Source of the DNA: JAISGQ01 sp045604155
Lineage (GTDB): Bacteria; Bacillota; Clostridia; Oscillospirales; Acutalibacteraceae
NCBI GenBank assembly: GCA_045604155.1
Contig: JAZUNN010000085.1
Coordinates: 1 to 33,491 of the forward strand
Direction: 5' to 3'
Length of the DNA stretch: 33,491 nt
Part shown: positions 16,271 through 23,854 of the stretch, piece by piece
Layout of the letters: every line of letters starts with the position of its first letter
Numbering within the stretch: the first letter of the stretch is position 1
Notes under the pieces: model-generated
The model's database searches: none
Told to the model about the DNA's origin: nothing
Seen by the model: only the letters and a program-made list of their open reading frames with translations
Position numbers and translations under genes: made by a program

Positions 16271-17776
16271 ATGATTTGCAGACACTGCGGTAAATTGAAT
16301 AAGGAAAATTCCAGATTCTGTCTTTTGTGCGGCAAACCCATGGAGATGGAGCCTGAAAATATTGAATCTGAATTAAAATCAGAAATTGAAGAAAAAACCG
16401 AGAAAAAGAAGTCTGATGAGAAGAAACTCCGAGAAAAGAAGACAAAGAAAAAAACAGAAGATAAAATAATTGAAGAAAAAAAGGACGAAACTGCCGACAT
16501 AAAAAAGAACGAAAAATGCGGCGAAGAGAAGGAAGAGAATTCCCCGAGCCAATTTTACCGCATATCCTGTTTTATTCGCCGGATAGCTTCGGAAAGCAGA
16601 AAATTTATTGATCAGAGAAGAACACATCTGTATTTTGCCACTGTAGCTCTTGCTTTGATTCTCCTTGTTGTAATGGGTATAATTATCTATCCTCAGCTTA
16701 CAACGGCAAAAAAATCCATCGGTCCTGACAGCATATGGTCAGAAGACGATCTTGAAACCCCGATAACCGTCATCACATCAGACAGCAGCAGCGTAATATA
16801 TTCTGTAGATCAGAATGATAGTGAAACTGCCGAAAAAGTTATTTTCAGTGAAGCGACTTCCGAAGAGGTACTCTGGACTCAGCCGCCTGAACTCAGCGGA
16901 CAGACACTGGTCATGGAAGAACATGACCCAGCCGACGAGCTGTTTGAATATTACGAGTACGGCGGAGCAATATACATATCCGATTATATAGGTTCGAATA
17001 AAAAGGTGTCAGTACCTTCAAAGATATACAATAAAACGGTAAAGGGAATAGATTCAAGGGCATTTTACCAAAGCAATATAACCTCAGTTGAGATTGCCGG
17101 AACTATTGAAATTATAGATGATGAAGCTTTTTATGAATGCAACAATCTGCAAAGCGTAACACTGAAATCCGGACTGAAATCCATAGGAGAAAAAGCTTTT
17201 TCAGATTGTGATGCCCTCAAATCAATATCAATTCCCGACAGTGTCACATATATCGGAGATGAGGCTTTTTCCTACTGCACATCCATGACATCTGTAAAGC
17301 TTCCTAAAAAGCTTACAGATATTCCTTACAAGGCGTTTTACTGCTGCAGCAGTCTGAACTCTGTAAAACTGCCTGAAAAGCTTAAAACCATCGGAGACTA
17401 TGCTTTTTACTATTGTGAAAGCCTGCCGTCATTCACAATCCCGAATTCGGTGGAGGAAATTGGATATTATGCATTCAAATACTGCACCTCAATGACCTCT
17501 CTGAAGCTTGGCAGCGGACTTGGCGGCATAGAGGAAGGTTGTTTTGAAAGCTGCTACAATCTTTCTTCAGTGACGATTCCTGAAGGCCTGACATACATAG
17601 ACAGATATGCCTTCAGATATTGCTACAGTCTTGAGAGCATCTCATTGCCGTACAGCCTTTATGCTATAGGATACGATGCATTCTACACCAACAATTACAT
17701 ATGCATCTCATCCTATTATGATCAGGATTATTACGGATATGACGGACATTATGATCTTGAGTGGTATGTAAAATAA
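16271..17776 (+). CDS. Zinc-ribbon, one-pass membrane protein with BspA-type leucine-rich repeat ectodomain (501 aa)
   Basis: The N-terminus is a zinc ribbon with Cys3, Cys6, Cys17 and Cys20. A highly charged Lys/Glu helical region follows (about 29-90). One membrane helix (about 121-140) leads to an extracellular part with six or more LRR_5/BspA repeats (about 240-480, consensus L..I...AF..C.SL.S..IP), then a Tyr/Asp-rich tail (YYDQDYYGYDGHYD). BspA-type repeats are protein- or host-binding modules in Firmicutes and Bacteroidetes surface proteins. The ATG at 16271 has AGGAG 7 bases upstream and starts right at the zinc ribbon. Longer in-frame starts lie upstream of the promoter -10 and are rejected. 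The next zinc-ribbon gene follows after 33 bp, so they are probably one operon. The role is unknown; transmembrane signalling or anchoring is inferred. Confidence 0.9.
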   Translation: MICRHCGKLNKENSRFCLLCGKPMEMEPENIESELKSEIEEKTEKKKSDEKKLREKKTKKKTEDKIIEEKKDETADIKKNEKCGEEKEENSPSQFYRISCFIRRIASESRKFIDQRRTHLYFATVALALILLVVMGIIIYPQLTTAKKSIGPDSIWSEDDLETPITVITSDSSSVIYSVDQNDSETAEKVIFSEATSEEVLWTQPPELSGQTLVMEEHDPADELFEYYEYGGAIYISDYIGSNKKVSVPSKIYNKTVKGIDSRAFYQSNITSVEIAGTIEIIDDEAFYECNNLQSVTLKSGLKSIGEKAFSDCDALKSISIPDSVTYIGDEAFSYCTSMTSVKLPKKLTDIPYKAFYCCSSLNSVKLPEKLKTIGDYAFYYCESLPSFTIPNSVEEIGYYAFKYCTSMTSLKLGSGLGGIEEGCFESCYNLSSVTIPEGLTYIDRYAFRYCYSLESISLPYSLYAIGYDAFYTNNYICISSYYDQDYYGYDGHYDLEWYVK

Positions 17777-17809
17777 AAAGAAGCCTGATACAACAAGGGT
17801 GATAATATT

Positions 17810-18469
17810 ATGTTTTGCGAAAAATGCGGAAAAGAAATAAGTGATTCAGCGGTTTTCTGCAGGCACTGCGGTGCAAAGATGGAGGAAATTGCATCACATA
17901 AAAGTGACAGAGATACTCTTTCATACATATCGAATACCATCAATTCAAAAACGATGGGATGCAAAGATCTTATAAATAAATACAGGAAGCAGATATATAT
18001 AACTGCCGCAGCGGTTGCGGCAGTTTTGCTCATCGTCATGACAATAATACTTTCGGTGTCCTGCGGCAGCACGGACAGCGAGGAGACACCTGGTGATGCA
18101 GGTCCCGTGTGGGAAGGCGGAATGGGAGGCTTTGAAACGTCATCAAGTGACCTTTCCGGAACAGATATGTCATCAAGCGATATGCCTGCAGTGGAGTTTT
18201 CTGAAGTGACGGCAAGGACTACCAAAAAGACAACAAAGAAAACTGAGTCCCGCACAACAAAAAAACAGGACTCCTCAGACAAGAAGACAACTGAGGCAAG
18301 CAAGAAAACCACGACCACAAGGTCAACAACTTATACTTCTTCTTCAACTGCGTCTACCGGTTCAACAACTTCATCCACAACCACCAGAACTACCACAACC
18401 ACCACAACCACCAGGACTACAACTACTACCACAACCACCACAACAAAAGCTCCTGATCCTGATTGGTGA
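17810..18469 (+). CDS. Zinc-ribbon, one-pass membrane protein with Thr-rich tail (219 aa)
   Basis: A zinc ribbon (Cys3, Cys6, Cys17, Cys20) is followed by about 35 polar residues and one membrane helix (about 61-84) ending in SVSCGS. The extracellular part begins with a Ser/Asp linker (SSSDLSGTDMSSSDM) similar to that of the PP2C protein and the small protein at 5966-6208. It then becomes almost pure Thr/Lys/Ser and ends in KAPDPDW. The Thr tract looks mucin-like and may be glycosylated or act as a wall-spanning spacer; no folded ectodomain remains. AAGGGTG lies 9 or so bases before the ATG. It follows the LRR protein gene by 33 bp. A weak 6-bp hairpin (18503-18518) without a T-run is the only candidate terminator. 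Confidence 0.88.
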   Translation: MFCEKCGKEISDSAVFCRHCGAKMEEIASHKSDRDTLSYISNTINSKTMGCKDLINKYRKQIYITAAAVAAVLLIVMTIILSVSCGSTDSEETPGDAGPVWEGGMGGFETSSSDLSGTDMSSSDMPAVEFSEVTARTTKKTTKKTESRTTKKQDSSDKKTTEASKKTTTTRSTTYTSSSTASTGSTTSSTTTRTTTTTTTTRTTTTTTTTTTKAPDPDW

Positions 18470-18556
18470 CAAATCACACCCTAAAATAAATATCCAGAAA
18501 AACCGCATAACCATGCGGATGCAACCTGCAGCTTACATATAGAAACTCAGAAATGC

Positions 18557-18585
18557 TGGTGCTTTTTGCGGCTGCAATATATAAT
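18557..18585 (+). promoter_or_regulatory. Possible promoter of the XRE regulator
   Basis: TATAAT at 18580-18585 matches the -10 consensus, but the -35 position holds only TGGTGC (18557-18562). It is 23 bases upstream of the ATG. The weak -35 could mean activation or low basal expression. Confidence 0.4.
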
Positions 18586-18608
18586 CCGAGGCGAAAGGAA
18601 GTGTTATT

Positions 18609-19391
18609 ATGACATTGGGAAACAAGCTTTCAAAGCTGAGGAAGGAAAACAATATAACTCAGGAGCAGCTTGCGGAAAAGATGGGTGTATCAAGACAGGC
18701 TGTAAGCAAATGGGAGTCTGATACAGCATATCCCGAAACGGATAAAATCATCGCTCTCAGCAGGCTTTACGGCTGCACAACGGACTATCTTCTCAGAGAT
18801 GATATGGAGGAAATGCCCAAGGAAAAGAACGAGGGAAAGAAAATCGAAATCAACCTCGGCTCATTTTCCAATATGCACTTTGAGCGAAAAAGCAAGCGCA
18901 CTGTAAAAGGGATACCGCTCTGGCACATAAATATCGGTTTCGGAAAGACCGCCAGAGGCATATTTGCCGTGGGGCTCTGCGCAAAGGGAGTTTTCTCTCT
19001 GGGACTTCTTTCCGTGGGTGTTGTGTCAGTGGGTCTGCTGTCACTGGGTATCATAGCCCTTGGCACACTTGCGCTGGGATTGCTTTCTGCAGGAGCCATT
19101 GCAGCAGGAATAATAGCTTTCGGTGCAATAGCTTTCGGTGTTTTTGCCGCAGGTGCGCTGTCCATAGGAGAATTTTCCGTAGGAGCGCTTGCACGAGGAC
19201 ACTATTTTGCAATGGGCGACGATGCAAAGGCTATGGTGGCAATAGGAAAAAGTCGGGCATCGGGCAGTGTATATTCCCACACGGGCAATCGGACATCGGA
19301 AATAATGAGTGAAGCAATGAAAGCCCTTGGCGATGCAGTGCCTGCGATTTATCGCCCGTTGGCAGGTATTCTCAAAAATATTCTTTTATAA
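18609..19391 (+). CDS. XRE-family regulator with 18-turn glycine pentad repeat domain (260 aa)
   Basis: Residues about 4-60 form a Cro/CI-type helix-turn-helix (QEQLAEKMGVSRQAVSKWE), so it should bind DNA. Residues 112-197 carry glycine at every fifth position, eighteen times without a slip, with the pattern (A/S)-x-G-(L/I/V)-(L/I/F). This fits a small hydrophobic solenoid, or membrane-associated packing, better than ordinary helices. Similar tails exist on some Firmicutes XRE regulators, but I know of no assigned ligand. The C-terminus (200-260) is more polar. AAAGGA lies 9 bases before the ATG. It is monocistronic, bracketed by a possible promoter and a bidirectional terminator, and surrounded by zinc-ribbon membrane protein genes that it might control. 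Confidence 0.9.
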   Translation: MTLGNKLSKLRKENNITQEQLAEKMGVSRQAVSKWESDTAYPETDKIIALSRLYGCTTDYLLRDDMEEMPKEKNEGKKIEINLGSFSNMHFERKSKRTVKGIPLWHINIGFGKTARGIFAVGLCAKGVFSLGLLSVGVVSVGLLSLGIIALGTLALGLLSAGAIAAGIIAFGAIAFGVFAAGALSIGEFSVGALARGHYFAMGDDAKAMVAIGKSRASGSVYSHTGNRTSEIMSEAMKALGDAVPAIYRPLAGILKNILL

Positions 19392-19397
19392 AACAAA

Positions 19398-19436
19398 TAC
19401 CCTTTGTAATATGCATGATACATATTACAAAGGGTA
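19398..19436. terminator. Bidirectional terminator between the XRE regulator and a convergent zinc-ribbon gene
   Basis: A perfect 16-bp stem (19398-19413 with 19421-19436) has a 7-base loop. It is followed by AAATTTT on the + strand and TTGTTTTATA on the - strand. Both flanking genes end within 15 bases of it. Confidence 0.85.
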
Positions 19437-19450
19437 AAATTTTATCTGTA

Positions 19451-19783
19451 TCAGTTGCCAAAGAGCTCAAAAAATGCAATGAAAAGAATAAGGAGCATGG
19501 CAAGAACGGATTCAAAAATTGCCAGTCCGGCAACGTGGCGGGATATGAAATTCTTGCAGTCCACAGCAATGGAAGTAATGATGTTAGGCTCCTTCACAGG
19601 TGCTCTGGGAACAGGTGTTGAGGGGATGGGACGTGAATTGACAGGATTGCTTATAACACGCTGAACGCCGGAATTGACAGGGTTGCTTACAACACGCTGT
19701 ACGCCGGGGTTGACAGGCTGTCCGCACCGTTCACAGAATATGAAATTAGGGTTCATAGGAGCGCCGCAATGTCTGCAATACAT
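19451..19783 (-). CDS. Small zinc-ribbon membrane protein with 12-residue duplication (110 aa)
   Basis: The zinc ribbon has Cys3, Cys6, Cys17 and Cys20. A linker carries a tandem 12-residue repeat, GVQRVVSNPVNS then GVQRVISNPVNS, encoded by a 36-bp DNA repeat around 19637-19710. A Pro-rich stretch is followed by one membrane helix near the C-terminus (about 86-107), so almost the whole protein is cytosolic. GGAGGG (19789-19794) lies 5 bases before the ATG. It has its own strong promoter and a terminator. Function is not known; the ribbon could bind protein or nucleic acid at the membrane. Confidence 0.87.
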   Translation of the reverse strand: MYCRHCGAPMNPNFIFCERCGQPVNPGVQRVVSNPVNSGVQRVISNPVNSRPIPSTPVPRAPVKEPNIITSIAVDCKNFISRHVAGLAIFESVLAMLLILFIAFFELFGN

Positions 19784-19812
19784 AAAATCCCTCCGAAAAT
19801 TGATACAAAAGA

Positions 19813-19841
19813 ATTATATCATAATTTTGCCATAGTGTAAA
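19813..19841 (-). promoter_or_regulatory. Strong promoter of the 110-residue zinc-ribbon gene
   Basis: On the - strand TTTACA (19836-19841) and TATAAT (19813-19818) are exactly 17 bases apart, about 30 bases upstream of the start codon. Confidence 0.82.
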
Positions 19842-19880
19842 GAGGGGAGAAGGGTGCAAAGGAGTGTATTCCGATCATTC

Positions 19881-19914
19881 GAAAAAACAAAGCCCATCCT
19901 TTCGGATGGGCTTT
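19881..19914 (-). terminator. Terminator of the three-gene zinc-ribbon operon
   Basis: A perfect 11-bp stem (19889-19899 with 19904-19914) closes on GAAA as read on the - strand and is followed by G plus six T residues. It starts 7 bases after the TGA at 19922-19924. Confidence 0.9.
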
Positions 19915-19921
19915 GAAAACA

Positions 19922-20527
19922 TCAGACCATATCTCTCTGCTCGACCTTTTTCTTCTTTCTTCTGACCTTCTTTATTCTGAGAATAAGACGTCCAAGAAGA
20001 ATATAGATGAAAATAAGGATAAAGAGCAGGATAATATATCCAATAAGCCGCTCTGTATATGAGGAAATACTGGACTTGTACATCTGAGTAAGTCCGGTTT
20101 CCACGGATGTGTTGATGCCGAGAGAAGTAACAATCAGCGTCAGCTCGTTGAAAATAGAGCGGACAAGAGTAAGAATACCAATACAGCAGGCAACGAACAT
20201 TACAACAAGGCCTGTTCTGACCCATGTGGTGTTATCAGACTGCACGACGTAATAAGCTGCACGGGTAATGGGGCGCAGCCCTTTAAGATCTTTTTCGATG
20301 GCCTTACGGGAACCGACAGCAATGCTCTGGGCAGTGTTGGTCTGTACACGCATGGTTTCGCCTGTAGTTTTGTCGTAGATGGGATATCCATCGGGATCTC
20401 TTTCCATTTTGTCATCGGCAGCGGATGCCTTTACGGTTTCCTCGTCAAGAGCGAGGGGAGCGCCGCATGAAAAACAAAACAGATCTTCATCATCGTTATC
20501 TGTTTTGCAGACAGGACATTTTACCAC
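19922..20527 (-). CDS. Zinc-ribbon protein with two membrane helices (201 aa)
   Basis: Cys4, Cys7, Cys18 and Cys21 form the zinc ribbon. An acidic linker containing DPDGYPIYDKTTGE and a soluble stretch lead to two hydrophobic helices (about 104-125 and 160-185). A strongly basic C-terminus (KKVRRKKKKVEQR) stays in the cytosol by the positive-inside rule. The start is a GTG at 20525-20527, chosen because GGAGG (20535-20539) is 7 bases upstream and the ribbon begins immediately after. It is third in an operon with the genes at 20573-21076 and 21139-21891 and ends at a strong terminator. No enzyme motif was recognised. Confidence 0.87.
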   Translation of the reverse strand: MVKCPVCKTDNDDEDLFCFSCGAPLALDEETVKASAADDKMERDPDGYPIYDKTTGETMRVQTNTAQSIAVGSRKAIEKDLKGLRPITRAAYYVVQSDNTTWVRTGLVVMFVACCIGILTLVRSIFNELTLIVTSLGINTSVETGLTQMYKSSISSYTERLIGYIILLFILIFIYILLGRLILRIKKVRRKKKKVEQRDMV

Positions 20528-20572
20528 GATAACACCTCCGTTGGCTTAATTGGTATTATTTAAAAATCAGAA

Positions 20573-21076
20573 TCAGTTGCCCTGCTTCTTAGCCTTGCTG
20601 TTGCCGGAAACACGCTTGCCGAGGAGAGCAACGCCTGCAAGACCTACAAGACCTGCAGCGCCGTTTGCGCCTACAGTAACGAGAACGTCCTTGGCATTGT
20701 CGCCGGAATTATTATCATTGATGGTGTCTTCTACAGCTTCGCCAACGCTGGGGAGATCGCTGTCGGATTCCTCAACCTGAGCGGAATCAGCAGAGTTAGC
20801 ATTGAGGTATGCGCAAACGCTGGGGATACCGTTGGGATCGAGAAGGTACATACCAACGAAAGCAGCAATAGCAATAAGAATGATGATAAAGGGGAGCTTA
20901 AGGGACTTCTTCTTATAAACCTTAGCGGGCTTTGCTTCTGCAGCGGTCTCAGCTGCGACAGCAGGAACAGCAGTTTCCTCTACAGCAACGAGAGTCTCTT
21001 CATCGGTGCTCTTGCCGCAGATGGAGCATACCTTAGCGTCATCCGGGATAAAGTTGTTACAGAACTTGCAATTCAT
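20573..21076 (-). CDS. Zinc-ribbon protein with central and C-terminal hydrophobic helices (167 aa)
   Basis: Cys3, Cys6, Cys17 and Cys20 form the zinc ribbon. An Ala/Glu/Val linker and KKKSLK precede a membrane helix (about 61-79). The following region (LDPNGIPSVCAYLNANSAD, then a Ser/Asp/Asn stretch) is predicted extracytoplasmic. A Gly/Ala/Val-rich segment (about 133-153) precedes a basic tail (GKRVSGNSKAKKQGN) and could be a second helix. AAGGAG (21086-21091) lies 9 bases before the ATG. It is the middle gene of the three-gene operon, 45 bp from the next and 62 bp from the previous gene. Confidence 0.87.
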   Translation of the reverse strand: MNCKFCNNFIPDDAKVCSICGKSTDEETLVAVEETAVPAVAAETAAEAKPAKVYKKKSLKLPFIIILIAIAAFVGMYLLDPNGIPSVCAYLNANSADSAQVEESDSDLPSVGEAVEDTINDNNSGDNAKDVLVTVGANGAAGLVGLAGVALLGKRVSGNSKAKKQGN

Positions 21077-21138
21077 TTTACATTTCTCCTTTTATGTTCT
21101 TAATGCCGGCATGAGCCGGTATGTTCCGAGTTGTGTGA

Positions 21139-21891
21139 CTAAGACTTTACACGGATTTTCTCCGCTGCAGCCTCAAGAGTTTTAAGGGTGCCGTCTGAAA
21201 GAATTCCTCTGTCCTCGAGGTATTCAACGATAGAGCGAAGCTCTGCCTCAGTGGTTGCACCGCAATACTGTTCATAGCACCAGTCGGCATAAGAACGGTA
21301 TTCTCTTGCCTTATCTACATAGTTGAAGGAAAGCAGACCGGCGTTTTCAGCCTTGTACTCATAACGCTTTGCATAATACTCGCAGAACCATGTATAATAG
21401 CCTGCGTGGATGTAGTAAAGCTCCTCAACTGTAAGATCTTCACCCTGATCAGCCTGAAGCTGATTGAATTTTGCTTCATATTCCTCACGGAAGTTCTTGC
21501 CTTCAGCATCGCCTTCGTCCTTGACAATATCTTCAAGAATTCTTTCGCTGAGCTGGTCTCCGCGGACATCGTTGATCATTGTGAGGGTAGTCTGATAAAT
21601 GCTTGTATCAACCTCAACAAAGCGGTTTGCACCGGTTGAGGTGGTGACGAGCACCGAAACGGATATTGCCAGCATACAGATCGCAACAGCTGCAACGGTT
21701 GCAAGAAGCAATCTGATGATTCTGCCCAGACGCTTGTGGAAGGGAAGGCGCTCAACAGGAGCAAGGGCAATAAAGGGAACATCAGAAACGGCAGTGTAAT
21801 CTATTGATGGAGAAAAGCCGCACTTTGTGCAGAACTCTGCGCCGTCACGCAGAAGCTCGCCGCAGTTCTGGCAGCGATTGTTATCAGCCAT
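21139..21891 (-). CDS. Zinc-ribbon, one-pass membrane protein with helical extracytoplasmic domain (250 aa)
   Basis: Cys7, Cys10, Cys21 and Cys24 form the zinc ribbon. About 30 residues later a membrane helix (about 60-84) leads to an acidic, Tyr- and Glu-rich helical region (about 90-250) containing TVEELYYIHAGYYTWFCEYYAKRYEYK in pieces; it is not a family I recognise. The start is uncertain. An in-frame GTG at 21901-21903 would add four residues, and neither site has a good SD. I prefer the ATG at 21889-21891 because it starts just before the ribbon, as in the sister proteins. It is first in the three-gene operon and is driven by the promoter at 21981-22009 with a leader of 70-80 bases. Confidence 0.85.
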   Translation of the reverse strand: MADNNRCQNCGELLRDGAEFCTKCGFSPSIDYTAVSDVPFIALAPVERLPFHKRLGRIIRLLLATVAAVAICMLAISVSVLVTTSTGANRFVEVDTSIYQTTLTMINDVRGDQLSERILEDIVKDEGDAEGKNFREEYEAKFNQLQADQGEDLTVEELYYIHAGYYTWFCEYYAKRYEYKAENAGLLSFNYVDKAREYRSYADWCYEQYCGATTEAELRSIVEYLEDRGILSDGTLKTLEAAAEKIRVKS

Positions 21892-21980
21892 ATCATTAAC
21901 CACGCTTTCATAAGAGTGTCCTGCCGCAGATGCTATGCGACATTCGAGCGTCTTTTTGCAGAATATTAATGTACATAATG

Positions 21981-22009
21981 ATTATTGCATAAAATTTATA
22001 AAAGGTCAA
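21981..22009 (-). promoter_or_regulatory. Promoter of the three-gene zinc-ribbon operon
   Basis: On the - strand TTGACC (22004-22009) and AATAAT (21981-21986) are 17 bases apart. The next upstream gene is divergent, so this region holds two back-to-back promoters. Confidence 0.65.
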
Positions 22010-22070
22010 TAATCTAACGGAAAAAAATCGTTCATAACATAATTCATTTTGTTTTATCACATAATCTACG

Positions 22071-22099
22071 TTGATTAAACGTGAATGCTGTGATACAAT
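22071..22099 (+). promoter_or_regulatory. Promoter of the small two-helix membrane protein
   Basis: TTGATT (22071-22076) and TACAAT (22094-22099) are 17 bases apart. Transcription would begin near 22106, only a few bases before the ribosome binding site at 22111. Confidence 0.7.
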
Positions 22100-22124
22100 T
22101 ATCAGCAGACGGAGGTGAATGGCT

Positions 22125-22328
22125 GTGAAAAAGAGGAAAGTATGCAGAATTCTGCTTACAGTAATTCTGTGGTTTATAACAGTGCTGCTGCTTGTAATAG
22201 GGCTTTATGACAGTGCTGAGGGCAATGTATCATGGCTGTTTCTTCTTCTTTCGGCGGCAATGAGTTTTGTATCCCTGGGGGTTTCATTGCATATGGATAC
22301 AAAAACAAACAGAGAAAAGGAAGATTGA
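22125..22328 (+). CDS. Small two-helix membrane protein (67 aa)
   Basis: A basic N-terminus (KKRKVCR) is followed by two hydrophobic segments (about residues 8-28 and 36-55) and a charged tail (TKTNREKED). No family was recognised. The ribosome binding site decides the start: GGAGGTG at 22111-22117 leaves only 1-3 bases to the ATG at 22119 but 9 bases (from GGAGG) to the in-frame GTG at 22125. I therefore prefer GTG; the ATG would add two residues. It has its own promoter, and its stop codon overlaps the terminator stem. Confidence 0.72.
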   Translation: MKKRKVCRILLTVILWFITVLLLVIGLYDSAEGNVSWLFLLLSAAMSFVSLGVSLHMDTKTNREKED

Positions 22329-22354
22329 AAGGAGCGGTTTACCGCTCCTTTTTG
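22328..22354 (+). terminator. Terminator after the small two-helix membrane protein
   Basis: A 10-bp stem (22328-22337 with 22342-22351) with loop TTTA is followed by TTGATTTTC. The stem begins at the last base of the stop codon. Confidence 0.85.
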
Positions 22355-22391
22355 ATTTTCTTTCTCTTTTGCAAAAAGCCTGAAATCTGTA

Positions 22392-22420
22392 TTGAAGGTA
22401 CGGATGTGACCATGTATAAT
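22392..22420 (+). promoter_or_regulatory. Promoter of the MATE exporter gene
   Basis: TTGAAG (22392-22397) and TATAAT (22415-22420) are 17 bases apart, about 30 bases before the chosen ATG at 22456. Confidence 0.75.
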
Positions 22421-22455
22421 AGCTTTGCTTGATTTTAAAGAAAAGGAATGACTCA

Positions 22456-23847
22456 ATGAGTACCGCAGTGAAGACTCCCGACCTGAGGGAGAATAAGATG
22501 AAAACCATGCCCATAGGCAGACTGCTTCTGATCATGGCAGCACCCATGGTAATGTCCATGCTGGTCCAGGCGCTTTATAATATCGTGGACAGCATATACG
22601 TATCCCAGATTTCCGAAAACGCAGTCACCGCACTGTCTCTTGCATTTCCCATACAGAATCTGCAGATAGGCTTTTCCACAGGTATTGCAGTAGGTGTCAA
22701 TGCCCTTCTGAGCAAGGCGCTTGGCGAAGGCGACCGCAAAAAGGCAAATTCTGCGGCAGGCAACGGCATATTCCTCATGGGAATAATCACCATTGCATTT
22801 ATAATTTTCGGCATCTTCGGCACAAGACCGTACTTTGCAATGCAGTCGGATGTGGAGGCGACCGTCAACTGCGGAGTCAGCTATACCTCAATCTGCTGTA
22901 TCTTCACCATCGGTATTTTTGTTGAAATACTTGGCGAGCGACTTCTCCAGGCATCAGGCAGAACAATATATACTCTTTTCACCCAGGGTACAGGCGCAAT
23001 AATCAATATAATCCTCGACCCTGTGCTCATTTTCGGCTGGTGGATATTCCCCGAAATGGGAATCGCAGGCGCAGCGGTTGCAACAGTTATCGGTCAGTGC
23101 GTTGCAGCAATAATGGCGGTTATATTCAATCTCAAGTGCAATCCCGATGTACAGTTTTCTCTTGATGCAATCAAGCCCCGCTGGAGCAGCATAAAGCCCA
23201 TTCTTGTTGTAGGCGTTCCTTCGTCCATAATGATGGTCATAAGCTCCATAATGAACTTCAGCATGAACCAGATCTTCCTCGGCTTTGAGGACATAGGCGA
23301 GACCGCCGCAGGCGTTTTCGGCATATATTACAAGCTCCAGAGCTTCTTCTTCATGCCCATGTTCGGACTCAACAACGCAACTATCTCAATAGTCGCATTC
23401 AACTACGGTGCACGCCGTCCTGACAGAATAAAGAAGGTGCTGAAATTTGCCCTCTGCGCTGCATGGGTAATCACAATAACAGGTTTGCTGGTATTCCAGC
23501 TGATACCCGATATTCTGCTGAGCATATTCAATCCCAGTGAAAGCTTCCTCGAAATCGGCACCACTGCGCTCCGCATAATCAGCTTCCATTTCCCCCTGGC
23601 GGCTGTGTGCATCATACTTATCGGTGCATTCCAGGCAATGGGCAACGGAATATATGCAACCATCACTTCCCTTTGCCGTCAGATGTTTGTGCTGGTGCCC
23701 GTGGCATATCTCCTCAGCCTTACAGGCAGTGTTCACAATGTATGGTGGGCATTTGTTGCAGCTGAAGCAGTCAGCGTAATGTTCACGCTTATATTCTTTA
23801 CAAGACTCTACAGAAAGAAGATAAAGCCCCTCTCTGAAGAAAAATAA
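22456..23847 (+). CDS. MATE-family multidrug/sodium or proton antiporter (463 aa)
   Basis: It should export drugs or metabolites from the cytosol using an Na+ or H+ gradient. The polytopic sequence has about twelve hydrophobic segments in two halves and typical MATE motifs: LIMAAPMVMSMLVQALYNIVD near the N-terminus (shown in part), AVTALSLAFPIQ, a GxxxAxxATVIGQ-type segment (GIAGAAVATVIGQ), and GVPSSI with FNYGAR in the second half. Length matches the family (about 450). The ATG at 22456 has AAAGGAA about 8 bases upstream; a longer frame begins with TTG inside the promoter-leader region. The gene is monocistronic. The substrate cannot be told from sequence. The PadR operon follows, but a terminator separates them. 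Confidence 0.95.
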   Translation: MSTAVKTPDLRENKMKTMPIGRLLLIMAAPMVMSMLVQALYNIVDSIYVSQISENAVTALSLAFPIQNLQIGFSTGIAVGVNALLSKALGEGDRKKANSAAGNGIFLMGIITIAFIIFGIFGTRPYFAMQSDVEATVNCGVSYTSICCIFTIGIFVEILGERLLQASGRTIYTLFTQGTGAIINIILDPVLIFGWWIFPEMGIAGAAVATVIGQCVAAIMAVIFNLKCNPDVQFSLDAIKPRWSSIKPILVVGVPSSIMMVISSIMNFSMNQIFLGFEDIGETAAGVFGIYYKLQSFFFMPMFGLNNATISIVAFNYGARRPDRIKKVLKFALCAAWVITITGLLVFQLIPDILLSIFNPSESFLEIGTTALRIISFHFPLAAVCIILIGAFQAMGNGIYATITSLCRQMFVLVPVAYLLSLTGSVHNVWWAFVAAEAVSVMFTLIFFTRLYRKKIKPLSEEK

Positions 23848-23854
23848 TGGGATT

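Noticed and set aside
18503..18518. Terminator after the 219-residue zinc-ribbon gene
   Set aside because: The stem is only 6 bp and no T-run follows; not strong enough to list as a terminator.
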